From the NCBI GenBank assembly GCA_003615045.1, contig ML014168.1:44429-108428 (forward strand): DNA of 64,000 nt, read 5' to 3'. Shown here one piece after another: positions 41,719 through 51,700 of the stretch (position 1 is its first letter; each line of letters starts with the position of its first letter). The notes beneath the pieces are model-generated. The model was not told where the DNA came from. It saw only the letters and a list, made by a program, of their open reading frames with translations, and did not search any database. This DNA is from Caulochytrium protostelioides (lineage: Eukaryota > Chytridiomycota > Caulochytriomycetes > Caulochytriales > Caulochytriaceae). Position numbers and translations under genes: made by a program.

Positions 41719-42672
41719 GCCATCACCCGCGGGCCCAGTGGCGCGACCGCAGACCCTGCGTCCTCGGCGGAGAAAACGGGAAAAGATAAGGCGCGCCGAT
41801 GCATGCGTCCACACAGGCGCACCGCGGCTCCGCTCCAGCACGCGCACCCGCAGCAGGAGCAAGAGCAGGCGCAGGCGCAGCTGGAGCAGGTGCCGGAAGG
41901 TCGTATGGCTCCGCCCGCCTTCGCCTGAGTGGCCGAGTATCGCCTCTCGATCGGCTGATACCGCGTCGGCGCGGCCAGATGATGTCGGCGCACGCCTCCC
42001 CCTTCGGCTACTGCCCAACCTGCGTGGCTTGTGCTGCCGTCTCGCTGCGTCGCCTCACCCAACGAACGCTGGGCTCCGTTCTGGCCGGATGCGACGAACA
42101 GCGGCGGCGACGGCGAGCGGCGACGACGAGCGGCGACGACGGCTGGAGGAGGGCCACCGGGGCTTGACACGGGCGCCGAGGCGCACGCGGCACACGGATG
42201 TCCGCGGGAGGTCGAACCCCGCCGGAAGCGCAGTGACTCGCGGACCGGCCGAAAGCAAAAGCGATGGTAGAACGACGAGACCAGACCGATGGATCCGCAC
42301 TCGTATGGCTCTACGGCTCGGCAGACGGCAGACTGGCGAGAGTGCTGAGAGGCCGACCGAAGTGCCGCAGATGGCATGTCATCACGCGCGCTGGATGGGT
42401 CGATCGATCCTCCCAAGTCGCTTGATGCGATGGCAGATTCACATGTCCCGCCTGATGATACTTGGTCGCCTCGCTGCACAACCGTGCTTCACCTGACGGA
42501 GTATCTAACTGGAACCAACCAGATCAAGGACCTCACCAAAAGTACAAAAGCACAAAAGTAACAATAATATAAAAAAGCATGCACTACAAAGAATGGCATG
42601 AGGGAAAAAACGATAGTCGGAACCACTTTTCACTGTGAGTGAATGCCCGTGGATGCGCGCCATGGCGCGCGC
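40837..42672. other. Intergenic region, TPS2-type gene / ILV2
   Basis: These 1.8 kb hold the 5' flank of ILV2 and the 3' flank of the trehalose gene. No motif-bearing frame was found; 41565-42479 (-) and 41657-42496 (+) are Arg/Ala/Ser-rich and overlap each other antisense. A GCTC tract lies at about 41490-41515. Confidence 0.55.
41661..41720. repeat. (GGC/AGC) trinucleotide-rich tract
   Basis: About 60 bases of GGCGGCAGC-type units in noncoding sequence between TPS2 and ILV2. Confidence 0.8.
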
Positions 42673-45387
42673 TTACGCCACTTCCGAGGCCATCAAAGCC
42701 TTCGTCTCCTCAGCCATGCGTGTGATGAGGTCGATGGTAGCGTGCGGGTCTGGCATGTGCCAGTTGGCCAGAGTCTTCTTGGAGGCCGGGCCGATCGTGC
42801 ACGTAAAGAAGCGCTGGGTGTCCAGCACGGCGGGCCCGCTGCTGCTGCCCGCGGCGCCGCCCGGCGGGACGCGCTTCAGGCTGCGGAACATGTCCTCGTC
42901 CGTCTTGTCGTCACCGGCGCAGAACACAAAGTCCGTCTCCGGGTGGGCCGCCAGCAGCCGCTTCACAATCTCGCCCTTGTTCATGGCGATGTGGCGCACT
43001 TCGAGGTTCTTCTTGCCGACCATGATCTCGATGGGCAGCTTGGACGTGATGGCGTTTTCGAGGTGGTTCTGACACTCCTTCGCCTGGAAGAGCCCGTACT
43101 CGGGGTCCGCCATGCGGTAGTGCCACGTCATGGCGCACTCCTTCGTCTCGACGAACGAGCCCTGCGTGCGCTCGGTATAGTAGTCAAAGATCTCCTGGAC
43201 CTCCTGCTTCCACGAGAAGTCCAGGTTCTCGCCCAGGTTGATCCAGCGCGCGTTTTCGTCGGGGTATTTGATGAAGCAGCCGTGCTCGGCGCTCAGGCCC
43301 AGCCGCGGAATGCTGCCGAGCCAGTGCTCGAGGAACTGCTGGTCGCGGCCCGAGATGACGAACACCATGTTGCGCGGGTCCGCCGTGAGGACGCGCATGG
43401 CGTCGATCATCTGCTGCGAGGGCACCGCGGCGCCGGGCGTCTTCTGGATCGGCGTCAGCGTGCCGTCGTAGTCAAAGAGCAGCAGGCGGTGCTTCGCGCC
43501 GCGGTACACGTTGCAGACGCGGTCGAACTCGAGCGGCGCCGTCGGCGAGCTCTGCACCGTCATCTGCACCGTCTCGTGCAGCTCGCGGATGAACTTGTGT
43601 GACCACGTGGCCGCCGTGTGGGACATGACGTGCGCCATCAGCTGGCGGTGCTTCAGGCGGCGCTCCTCCATACTGAGACGGAGCGCCTCGTCGATCGCCG
43701 ACGCGACGCCCACGTAGTCCCACGGGTTGACGAGCATCGCGGCCGAGAGGCTGCCCGCGGTGCCGGTAAACTCCGAAAGGATCAGCGTGCCGCAGCTGTT
43801 CTCCTGGCAGACGGTAAACTCGTGGCTCGTGGTGTTCATGCCGTCGCGCACGGAGGTGATCAGCCCGATGTCGGCGATCGAGAGCAGGCCGTAGTACTCG
43901 TCCTGCTCGAGGCGCTGGTGGTGGTAGTGCACGGGAGCGAACTTGAGCGACCCGAACGTGCCGTTGATCCGGGACACCATGTCGGCGACCTTGCTCTCGA
44001 GCTTGGGGCTCTCGCGCTGCGGCGGCGTGGTGACCTGGATCAGCACGACCTTGTTCTGCCACTCGGGGTACAGCGTCAGGAACTTCTCGAATGCGTTCAG
44101 CTTGTGCTGGACGCCCTTGATGTGGTCGAGCTTGTCGCGGCCAATAATAATGAGTTTGTCCGCGTACATCTCCTTGATGGTCTTGATCTTTTGCATCACG
44201 GCAGGGTCGTTGAGGCGGCTCTTGACGTGGTCGACGTCGATGCCGATCGGCAGAGTCGTGACGGCTACGAGGGTGCCGGCATAGTCGACGCCCTTGGGGG
44301 TCGACTCGAGACCGAGTACGCGGGTGCAGCTACTGATGAAATGGCGGGAGTACGAGTAGGTCTGGAACGAGATGAGGTTGGCGCCCAGCATGCCCTGCAG
44401 GATCTCCTTGCGGCGCGGGAGGCACCGGAAGATCTCGGAACTCGGGAACGGCGTGTGCAGGAACAGCCCGATCGTGGCGTCCGGGATTCGCTTGTGAACC
44501 AACGCGGGCACGAGCAGCAAGTGGTAGTCATGCACCCAGATAGTGTCGCCGGGCACGTAGTTTTCGACGACGCACTCGGCAAACAGCTCATTCACCTTAT
44601 AGTAGGCGTCCCAGTAGTCCGCGCGCTGCTCGACCTCGAGGTTCGCGTCCCACAGGATGTAGTGGAACACGGGCCAGAGGTCCTGCTTGCAGTAGCCGTC
44701 GTAGTGGTCGCGCATGAGCTGCGTCGGGCCCAGCACCATGTCGCAGCCCTGCTCGCGCAGCTTCTGGCGAAGATCGGCACGGACCTCGGGCGTCAGCGAC
44801 GACTCGGGCAGCGCCGCGCCCTTCGCGTCCCGCAGGGTGCCGGGCCAGCCCACGTGCAGCACCTCGTACGGCGGCTTGGGCAGGCTCTTCCCCGCGGCGC
44901 CCGCGGGCGCCGTCGACTCGCCGGACGCGCCGTTGACGCCGTTCGGCTGCGACGCGCTCGACGATGCGGTGGACGACATGGAGCTCTGCGACGCGACGCG
45001 CGGGAAGCCGTTGACCCCGCCATCGACGCCGCCGTCGGCCACAAGGGTGCGCTTCATGTTGACGTCGTCGCGGGCGACCTGCTTCATGGTCTTGGAGAGC
45101 GCGCGAATGCCGGACGTGAGAGCGTTGTAGCGGTCGGTCGGCTTGAAGGTCCACGTAGGCGGCTTGTCGGCCTTCGGGGAGTGGGCCTCGATCTCCTGCA
45201 CGCGGCGCGGCGGGCTCGGCGCCACGGGCCCGTTCGCGAGCGCCATCGCCGCATGGTTGTAGCTCTTGACCGTCGCGTTCAGCTGGCACGACAGCGGCAA
45301 CGAGTGCGTCACGACAATAATCTTGTTCTTGCCTTCGGCCGGCGTCGGCGCCGGTGCCGACGACTCTGTTTGTGGCATGGGTGGCAT
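42673..45387 (-). CDS. TPS2: Trehalose-6-phosphate phosphatase, Tps2 type (GT20 + TPP domains)
   Basis: The protein has 904 aa from the ATG at 45387; the frame upstream lacks family similarity. The enzyme dephosphorylates trehalose-6-phosphate to the stress protectant trehalose. Residues about 20-580 form a glycosyltransferase-20 domain: WVHDYHLLLVPALVHKRIPD, GRDKLDHIKGVQHKLNAFE and SVRDGMNTTSHEFTVCQEN. The HAD phosphatase follows with DYDGTLTPI (Asp 639 and 641), VISGRDQQFLEHWLG and FCAGDDKTDEDMFR, so the phosphatase looks intact. In the GT20 half, the N-terminal Arg of VSNRLP is replaced (VVTHSLPL) and the glucose-loop Arg is Lys, as in fungal Tps2 where this half is non-catalytic. The real synthase is therefore expected elsewhere. 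Confidence 0.93.
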   Translation of the reverse strand: MPPMPQTESSAPAPTPAEGKNKIIVVTHSLPLSCQLNATVKSYNHAAMALANGPVAPSPPRRVQEIEAHSPKADKPPTWTFKPTDRYNALTSGIRALSKTMKQVARDDVNMKRTLVADGGVDGGVNGFPRVASQSSMSSTASSSASQPNGVNGASGESTAPAGAAGKSLPKPPYEVLHVGWPGTLRDAKGAALPESSLTPEVRADLRQKLREQGCDMVLGPTQLMRDHYDGYCKQDLWPVFHYILWDANLEVEQRADYWDAYYKVNELFAECVVENYVPGDTIWVHDYHLLLVPALVHKRIPDATIGLFLHTPFPSSEIFRCLPRRKEILQGMLGANLISFQTYSYSRHFISSCTRVLGLESTPKGVDYAGTLVAVTTLPIGIDVDHVKSRLNDPAVMQKIKTIKEMYADKLIIIGRDKLDHIKGVQHKLNAFEKFLTLYPEWQNKVVLIQVTTPPQRESPKLESKVADMVSRINGTFGSLKFAPVHYHHQRLEQDEYYGLLSIADIGLITSVRDGMNTTSHEFTVCQENSCGTLILSEFTGTAGSLSAAMLVNPWDYVGVASAIDEALRLSMEERRLKHRQLMAHVMSHTAATWSHKFIRELHETVQMTVQSSPTAPLEFDRVCNVYRGAKHRLLLFDYDGTLTPIQKTPGAAVPSQQMIDAMRVLTADPRNMVFVISGRDQQFLEHWLGSIPRLGLSAEHGCFIKYPDENARWINLGENLDFSWKQEVQEIFDYYTERTQGSFVETKECAMTWHYRMADPEYGLFQAKECQNHLENAITSKLPIEIMVGKKNLEVRHIAMNKGEIVKRLLAAHPETDFVFCAGDDKTDEDMFRSLKRVPPGGAAGSSSGPAVLDTQRFFTCTIGPASKKTLANWHMPDPHATIDLITRMAEETKALMASEVA

Positions 45388-46130
45388 GGCGGTGGCGACA
45401 GCGAAGAAGGAAGGAAGCAACCGGCGGTCGATGAAGACGTATGACGGATGTGCGATAGGCGAATCAATTGAACAACAGAAACGCGCGGATTGATATGCGG
45501 GATGGCGGAGAAGAGCCAGCGGAGGCGTCGTCAAAGGACGAGGAAGGGTGGTGAAGGGTGGACAACGAAGAAGGGATGGTCAGGAAGCGCGCAGCGCTGT
45601 CTATGGAAGGTCAGAAAGAGGATGCTTCGTATGAGAGAAGCGGACTCAGGCTATCAATCGAAATATCCGACATGAATTAGAAACGACCGGCGCTGATCAG
45701 CAAGAGAAGTGGCGTCGTGGGGAAGCGCGCCGTCGTCGCCATCCTCCCGCCATGCCGACTTCTTTCCTTCCGCCTCGCCTCGACGCGGGTTCATCCTTGG
45801 CCACAGCGCTGTTTCCATCGGAGGCCCGTATTATTTATTTCTCTCGTAGCTGTTGATGACCTGGCCAACGGCGCGGCCGTCGCCGCGTCATCGACCCTCG
45901 TACGGCGGCGGCCGACAGGGGTCATCGGTCGGCGGCAGCGGCGGCGGCGGCACTCCCTCTCCGCCCCGCGTCGAAGCTCTGCGAGGGCCACATCGACGCC
46001 ATTTCCAAAAGTTTTTCTTTTTGGTTTCGTTTCTCTCTCGCGCTTCTTCGCGCTTGCTGCTGGGACCGTCGCGGCTCGTGCAGCCGACCCGCGGGGTGCA
46101 TGCATGGCATGACGGTGGGCACCGGGCCTC

Positions 46131-46180
46131 CGATGCGATGCGATGCGATGCGATGCGATGCGATGCGCTGCGATGCGCTG
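46131..46180. repeat. CGATG pentanucleotide array, 10 units
   Basis: Eight CGATG units with two CGCTG variants near the right end. The same unit forms the longer array at 48383-48450, 2.2 kb away on the far side of NAA38. Confidence 0.92.
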
Positions 46181-46803
46181 GGCGCGGTACGGACCGGCCA
46201 GCGGCGCCCTGGCAAATGACATCAGCCGCTGCCCACGTCGGCCCGCGCTTGGCCCGTCCGCCAAGGAGCGCCTGGGAGCTGGCCAAGGAGCCGAGGCGCG
46301 GCGCGGCTGGCCCTCGCTAGAGGTGCCAAGCCCCTTGGTCGTTTTCTCTTTCCGCCGTCAGCCGAACGGTCGGCCGAACGCTTCGGTTGGCGCAGGTCCG
46401 CAGAGACCGGACGAGCCGCCGTCACGTCCCCGCGCCGACGCGGCAAATGACGCGGGTCGTCGCCGTCCAAACGAGCGCGCGCCAGGGCTCGGCGTCGCCG
46501 TCGGGCGCCGCTGGGCAACTCAAGCAGAGAGAGGCGAAGCTCCAAAGAGAAACTCTAATGCTTTCTTGGGCTAAAGGCGGTCAAGAAGGGCTTAGCGTTG
46601 GGCACGCACGTCGCCCTGAGGGTTCCACCGACTTCGGCGTGGGACCGCTCAGGCACGCGGCCAGGCCAGGCAGCGCCGAGTCGACCCCGCTCGATCAGGG
46701 CCCATCCTTCCCGCAACTGAAACTGGAGTTCGGGGTCTCGGAGAGCGACGGGGGGACGTGGCCGCCGCGACTTGCCATTCTCGAACATGGATGTCATTTC
46801 ATT

Positions 46804-46809
46804 TTTATT
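46804..46809 (-). terminator. Candidate poly(A) signal for NAA38
   Basis: AATAAA on the minus strand, 28 bases after the NAA38 stop codon as placed by the spliced model. Its spacing supports that stop. Confidence 0.5.
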
Positions 46810-46836
46810 GGCATATTCATAGAGTTCCATCTGCTA

Positions 46837-47509
46837 CTAGCACCGGGCGAACTTGACCAGGTGGGCCCCCGGAATCATAATGAATCCGACGTCCCGCGGC
46901 GGATCGCCCTCGTCCGCTGCCGTTTTTCCGATGATGGCATTTTTTTTTACCGCGGTCATCCCGCCCACCAAGCAAACCAACAAGAAGGATGAGTCGCTCG
47001 CTGAATGAAGCCAGAATCAAGCATCGAGCACGGGCGATGATTCGAGAGATAGACTTACGGCGACAGTACTCCACCGCGTCGGTCAGCACCGTGTTGCGAT
47101 CGCGGTCGACGGCCATGAAGGCGCCTTCGAAGCGGCGTCCGTCGGCGATCGTGATGCACACCCGCTGCATCAGCAGCCGCTCGAGCGTGGCGCGCGCCTG
47201 CTGCGCGTCGGCGTTCGCCAGCGTGGTCGGCGTGGCAGCCGTCGGCGTGGCAGCCGTCGGCGTGGCAGCCGTCGGCACGGCAGCCGTCGGTATGGCCGGG
47301 AGCCATGGCGAGAGCGACGGCGACCGTGACGCCGCTGCTGCCTCGGAGGCGGGCGGCGCGGTGGCGGTGGCGATGGCGGCCAACTTGGCAGGCGGGCTCA
47401 GGGGCGTCGGCAAGAGGTGGGTCGCCGCCGTGGCGTCCGGTTCCGACCCCCGCGCCGACGCTGACTTCGACGGGGTCGCCATCGTCGTTGTCGCCATCGT
47501 CGTGGCCAT
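46837..47509 (-). CDS. NAA38: NatC N-terminal acetyltransferase auxiliary subunit, LSm fold (two exons)
   Basis: The model joins 47509-47059 and 46916-46837 and encodes 176 aa. NAA38 (Mak31/LSMD1) is the LSm-like accessory subunit of the NatC acetyltransferase. Exon 1 ends with the first LSm half: ATLERLLMQRVCITIADGRR, then FEGAFMAVDRDRNTVLTDAV. Exon 2 supplies the second half: RDVGFIMIPGAHLVKFARC, which fits the family strand ending in the IPG(x)H signature. Without splicing the second half is out of frame, so the intron is well supported. The first 95 residues are a low-complexity extension with an AATPT repeat and are unusual for the family. The start at 47509 is the first ATG in frame; later Met codons in the low-complexity region are possible. 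Confidence 0.87.
46917..47058 (-). other. Spliceosomal intron in NAA38 (142 nt, phase 1)
   Basis: On the coding strand the donor is TGTCGCC-GTAAGT and the acceptor ACGGCAG-CGGAC. The join gives EYCRPDEGDPPRDVGF in frame and completes the LSm fold. Confidence 0.87.
47226..47300 (-). repeat. 15-base coding minisatellite in NAA38
   Basis: Four units of GTCGGCGTGGCAGCC (the fourth with one change) and a degenerate fifth encode tandem Ala-Ala-Thr-Pro-Thr in the N-terminal extension. Confidence 0.9.
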
Positions 47510-48714
47510 CCGTGGAGGCAGCACGTGCAGAAGGAAAGCGCCAGTCGGATCGGCTCACGCGGCAACGCGCCTTGAAGGCAACGCTATCGAAAACTCCGAC
47601 GACGACGGCGACGGATCCGGCGGAACCCACGGATACTGGATCGGCTGATGGATGGATGTGAAAATGAGACGCGGAGTGATGTTATCGCATGGCCGGCACG
47701 ACGACAACAGGAGCGCCCGGGCTTGGCGGGCGGGACGTTCACCGCCTGGGCCCCCGATGCTGGCGGCCCTCGTGGTTATCCAAGCGGTCGGCTGGGGACC
47801 GGGCGGGTCAGGGCCAAAGCCCCAAGCCCCCTGAGGGCGTCTAGCTTGGCCGCACATCATACAGAGCTCCCCAGGATCACTTGTGACGTGACACTCCGTG
47901 TAACACAGTTAATTAATGTTCTTCCGCGTACAATGATATGGAGGTGTGCAACATGCATTACTCATGGTGGCATAGAGCGCTAGCGAATCTTCCAGGCCAG
48001 ATCTCCGACATCCCAATATGTCCAGCATCCTCAAGCATGTTCGAAGAAACGATCGATTGGGGCAAGGCCACGGCCAACGGGACGGCCTATAGAATCGGGT
48101 CATGAGAGCAGCCCATCACCATCATCCTCAATTTGTCACGTTCTGCCGTTTCCGCCTGTAGTTACTTGGAGTACGGCTCGGCGACGACGGTTGGCCCCGA
48201 CGGCCGTCGATGCGGTCATGCCCGCCGCCAGCGCTTCCGCCGTCGCTCCGTCGCCCCCGCGCCGAACGGCGTGCCTACGGCCCCGTTCCGTGCCCCCAAA
48301 CCGCCGCCGCCGCAGTGATCTGCACGATGGGGCGAAGCGCAAGTTCGGAGATGGCGCAGCGAGAGCGATACGCTACAATCCAATGCGATGCGATGCGATG
48401 CGATGCGATGCGATGCGATGCGATGCGATGCGATGCGATGCGATGCGATGATCGACCCAATCATCATGATGGCGACACGCCCTCTCGTCCATGAACCGCG
48501 CTACGTGGATCGCAGCACACCGCGTGACCGGTCCGATGCAGCACGTCTGACGCTCTTGACACGATCCTTGACGCTGAACTGGACGCTGCTGACGCCGCCT
48601 CCGTGACGCCGCCGCCGACGGCTTCCGACGGTGCACCACGTCTCACTCCGACTCTGTCTCCGGCGAGATCGCCCTTGCGGCCGACCCAACCCGACGTCTG
48701 CGGCTATCGGCGCC
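47510..48714. other. Divergent intergenic region, NAA38 / CFAP61
   Basis: These 1.2 kb hold both promoters, a second CGATG pentamer array and no gene I can support. Confidence 0.55.
48383..48450. repeat. ATGCG (CGATG) pentanucleotide array, about 13.6 units
   Basis: Perfect array of 68 bases, about 265 bases upstream of the CFAP61 start codon. Same unit as the array at 46131-46180. Confidence 0.95.
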
Positions 48715-51700
48715 ATGGCGACGCGTCCGGTGGCCGCTGCGCCGATCACGGTGCATCTCGCCGAGAACTCCGATGCCTGGGACGTGCTGGCCCTGCTCAA
48801 ATCGACCGCCGGCCCTGCGGCGACGACGACGACCACCACCACCACTTTTGCGACTACCAATGCGGTGGCCGCGGGGGCGACCACGGCCCCGACGTCGTCG
48901 TCATCATCATCGGATCCTGGGCCCAGCCCGGCGAAAAGCCCGAGCCTGCTGGACCTCGATGGACAGCAAGACAGCCTCTCCCGCCGGCGGTATGGACCGA
49001 TGAGCGCTGCGCTCGCGGTCAGCTCCGCCATCATCGTCGGCCGCGAGAGCGCCACCGGCGCCGTCATCGGCGTCCTGGCCGTCGGCATCGCGCCGACCGC
49101 TTTCCAGGCCGCGCTGACGGTGCTGCCCGAGCCGGCGGCTGACGGCGCCGCATCGACCGCGGCGACCGACGGCAGCGCCGTGGCTCAGCCGGCCAGCGCG
49201 CGCTCGAGCACGGTGAGCCCGCCGAGCTTGCACTCGCCCCAGACTGCGGAGGCTTCTGCCGCCGCACCGCAGCCGCGGCGCTCCGCGGCGGGCGCGGGCG
49301 CGACGACGCTGGCATCGACGCTGCAGCAGCGGATCGGCGCGGCGCCCGAGGCGCTGCTGCCGTGGGAGTCGGTGCTGTCGTCGCTGTGTGGCATGCCCGT
49401 GCGCCACGCGGCGACGCGGCTGCTGACGTTCTACCACGCGCGGCCGGACGTGACGAACACGTTTCTGGCCGCCGCGCTCGAGCTCGTGTGGGCGCACCAC
49501 CCGGAGACGACGCAGGTGCTCTATGTGGTGCCGGACCGCATTGTGCCGTTCGCGCCGTTCACGACGGCGACGCGGGTCGACCGGCTCGGCGTGGCGCATC
49601 CGCTCGTGCGGACGCTGCGGCTCGTGCAGCCCGACGCGATGGTCCAGGTCCAGGCCGCGGCGCGCCCCGACGCGGTGAGCGTCCGCCCGTGCCGCATCGA
49701 GGACTGCGAGGACGTCGAGGCCGTGCTCGCGCGCATGCATCTCGGCGTCGACGACCTCGACGCGTACTTCACCCGCCTTATGAGCACCCCCGGCTACACG
49801 AACCTCGTCGCCCATGCGAACGGCAAGATGGTCGGGTTCATGGCGCTCGTCGAGCACTTCGACGCCCAGCGGCTCGTGGACACGTATGCCATCGAGCAGG
49901 TCGTCGCCTCGCCGTTCACCGACCCGGCGTCTAGCGAAGCCGGTGACGACGTGGACGAGCTCGCCGCCGCCGGCTCGCGCGGTCATCGCGACACGCTCGC
50001 GGCACGGTTGAACGATACTGCGGGCGTCATCTCACTGTTCCATCTCGATCCGGCGTACAAGCGCCACGACGCCGCCTTCTTTGAGTTCATCTTCACGCAT
50101 CTGCCAGAGATCGAGACGCTGCTGCTCACGTGTCCGATGACGGCGGTCCAGCCCACGTGCGCCAACCGCATGACCTGGGTGCCCGCGCGGCCGCTCGCGG
50201 CGCCGCGCCACGTGCTCTACTGTCACGTGCGCTGCGCCACCGAGCAGCCGCTCAGCGTGACGCCCGTCGAGCACGCGCTCGTAGCGCCGAATGATCCGGC
50301 ACGGCCGCTCCACGCCAAGCCGCAGTACGAGTTCACGGTCTGGGCCGGTGGCCGCCGCGCCGTCGGCGCCGTCCACTGCTTCGTCCACGCCGCGCCGCTC
50401 CCGCGCGCGTTCCACGACCAGTTCGATCTGGCCGAGGCCCACATCGCCGCCAGCGACCGCGTCGCATTCCTCTGCGGCGTCACGCTCGCGCCGGCGTTCC
50501 GTCCGCGGCTCCCAGCAATTCTGGAGCTCGTCATGGCGCAGCTCGGCGGCATCCCTCTGCTGGACCGCATCGTGCCCGACCGCGTGAGCCGGCTCGGCGG
50601 CAGCGGCGGCGACGGCAGCGGCGGCGCGAGCGGCACGGTCGTCTCGCCGCCCGTGCCCGCGGCAAGGACGTGGTACCGGCGGTACCTGACGCCGGTGGCG
50701 CCGCGGCGCGAGATCCAGTTCCCCGACAACCAGTGCGACGGCGTCACGATCGCGCCGAAGCTGCCGTTCGCGCTGGCGGCTGTGGCGCCGCACACGGTTT
50801 GGCACACGCACTGGCTCGTGCACCCGCGCGTCGTCGTGCTGGGCGGCTCAGACGTGGCACTCGCCTTCCTCCTGGAGCTCCAGCGGTCGCCCATGCTGCG
50901 CCTCACGCATCTGACCCTGATCACCCAGGCGCCGATCCCGTCGATCGGCCAGGCCGCCGGGCCCGTGGTCACCGCCGGCACTGCCGCCGCCGCGGAGGAG
51001 AAACCCGTCGTCGGGCGGGACCTGTCGTTTTTCCAGAAGCTGGAGCCGACGTCGCTGGACGCCGAGTTCACGCCGTCGCTGCTCTGTCAGTCGGGCCTCA
51101 GTAGCCAGGTTCATCCGATCATGGGGCACCTCGTCGAGATCCTGCGCGCCTCCCAGGAGATCCGGGTCCAGCTTGCGGTACCTGGGCCCAGCGGCGCCTC
51201 CACCGTCACCGTGCCGTATGACTACCTTGTGCTGGCCGAGGACCTCGAGACGGACATGACGGCGTGGCAGACGGCGACCACGGAGGCGGCGGCCGCCGCC
51301 GCGTCAACACTGACGCCAACAACGACGACGACGGCCGTGACGCCGGCGTCGATGGCCAAGTATCTGTTCCCGTGGTCACCGTCCGAGTCGCGGATGCACG
51401 CGTTTTACAGCCAAGTGCTGCTGTCGCCGGCGACGACGCCAGTTGTGATTCATGGCTCGAACCCGCGCGCATGGCTCGTGCTGACGCGGCTCCTGGGCAT
51501 GGGCGTGCCCGCCTCGCGTCTCCGCGTGCTCAACCTGCTCGCAAGCCCCAAAACGCTGCGCGACCGCATGCCGGAGCTCGATGTAGCGTTCACGGCGCTG
51601 CTCAACGAGAATGGCATATTCGAATACCGCGAGGTGACGCATCTCACGCTGCTCCCGCCGGCGGCGGACGATATCTTCCCACGGGTCCAGTTCGCGTATC

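Larger units (their letters stand above)
45388..46836. other. Intergenic region, NAA38 / TPS2-type gene
   Basis: These 1.4 kb contain the TPS2 5' flank and the NAA38 3' flank, a CGATG pentamer array (listed) and no supported gene. Confidence 0.55.

Noticed and set aside
42195-42240. tRNA-like GGTCGAACCCC sequence
   Set aside because: It resembles a B box, but the flanks do not pair as a T stem and no D arm or acceptor stem is visible.
43618-45444. 608-codon plus-strand frame opposite TPS2
   Set aside because: Antisense shadow of well-conserved GT20 sequence.
46131-46180. CGATG array as a CRISPR-like array
   Set aside because: Uninterrupted pentamers with no spacers.
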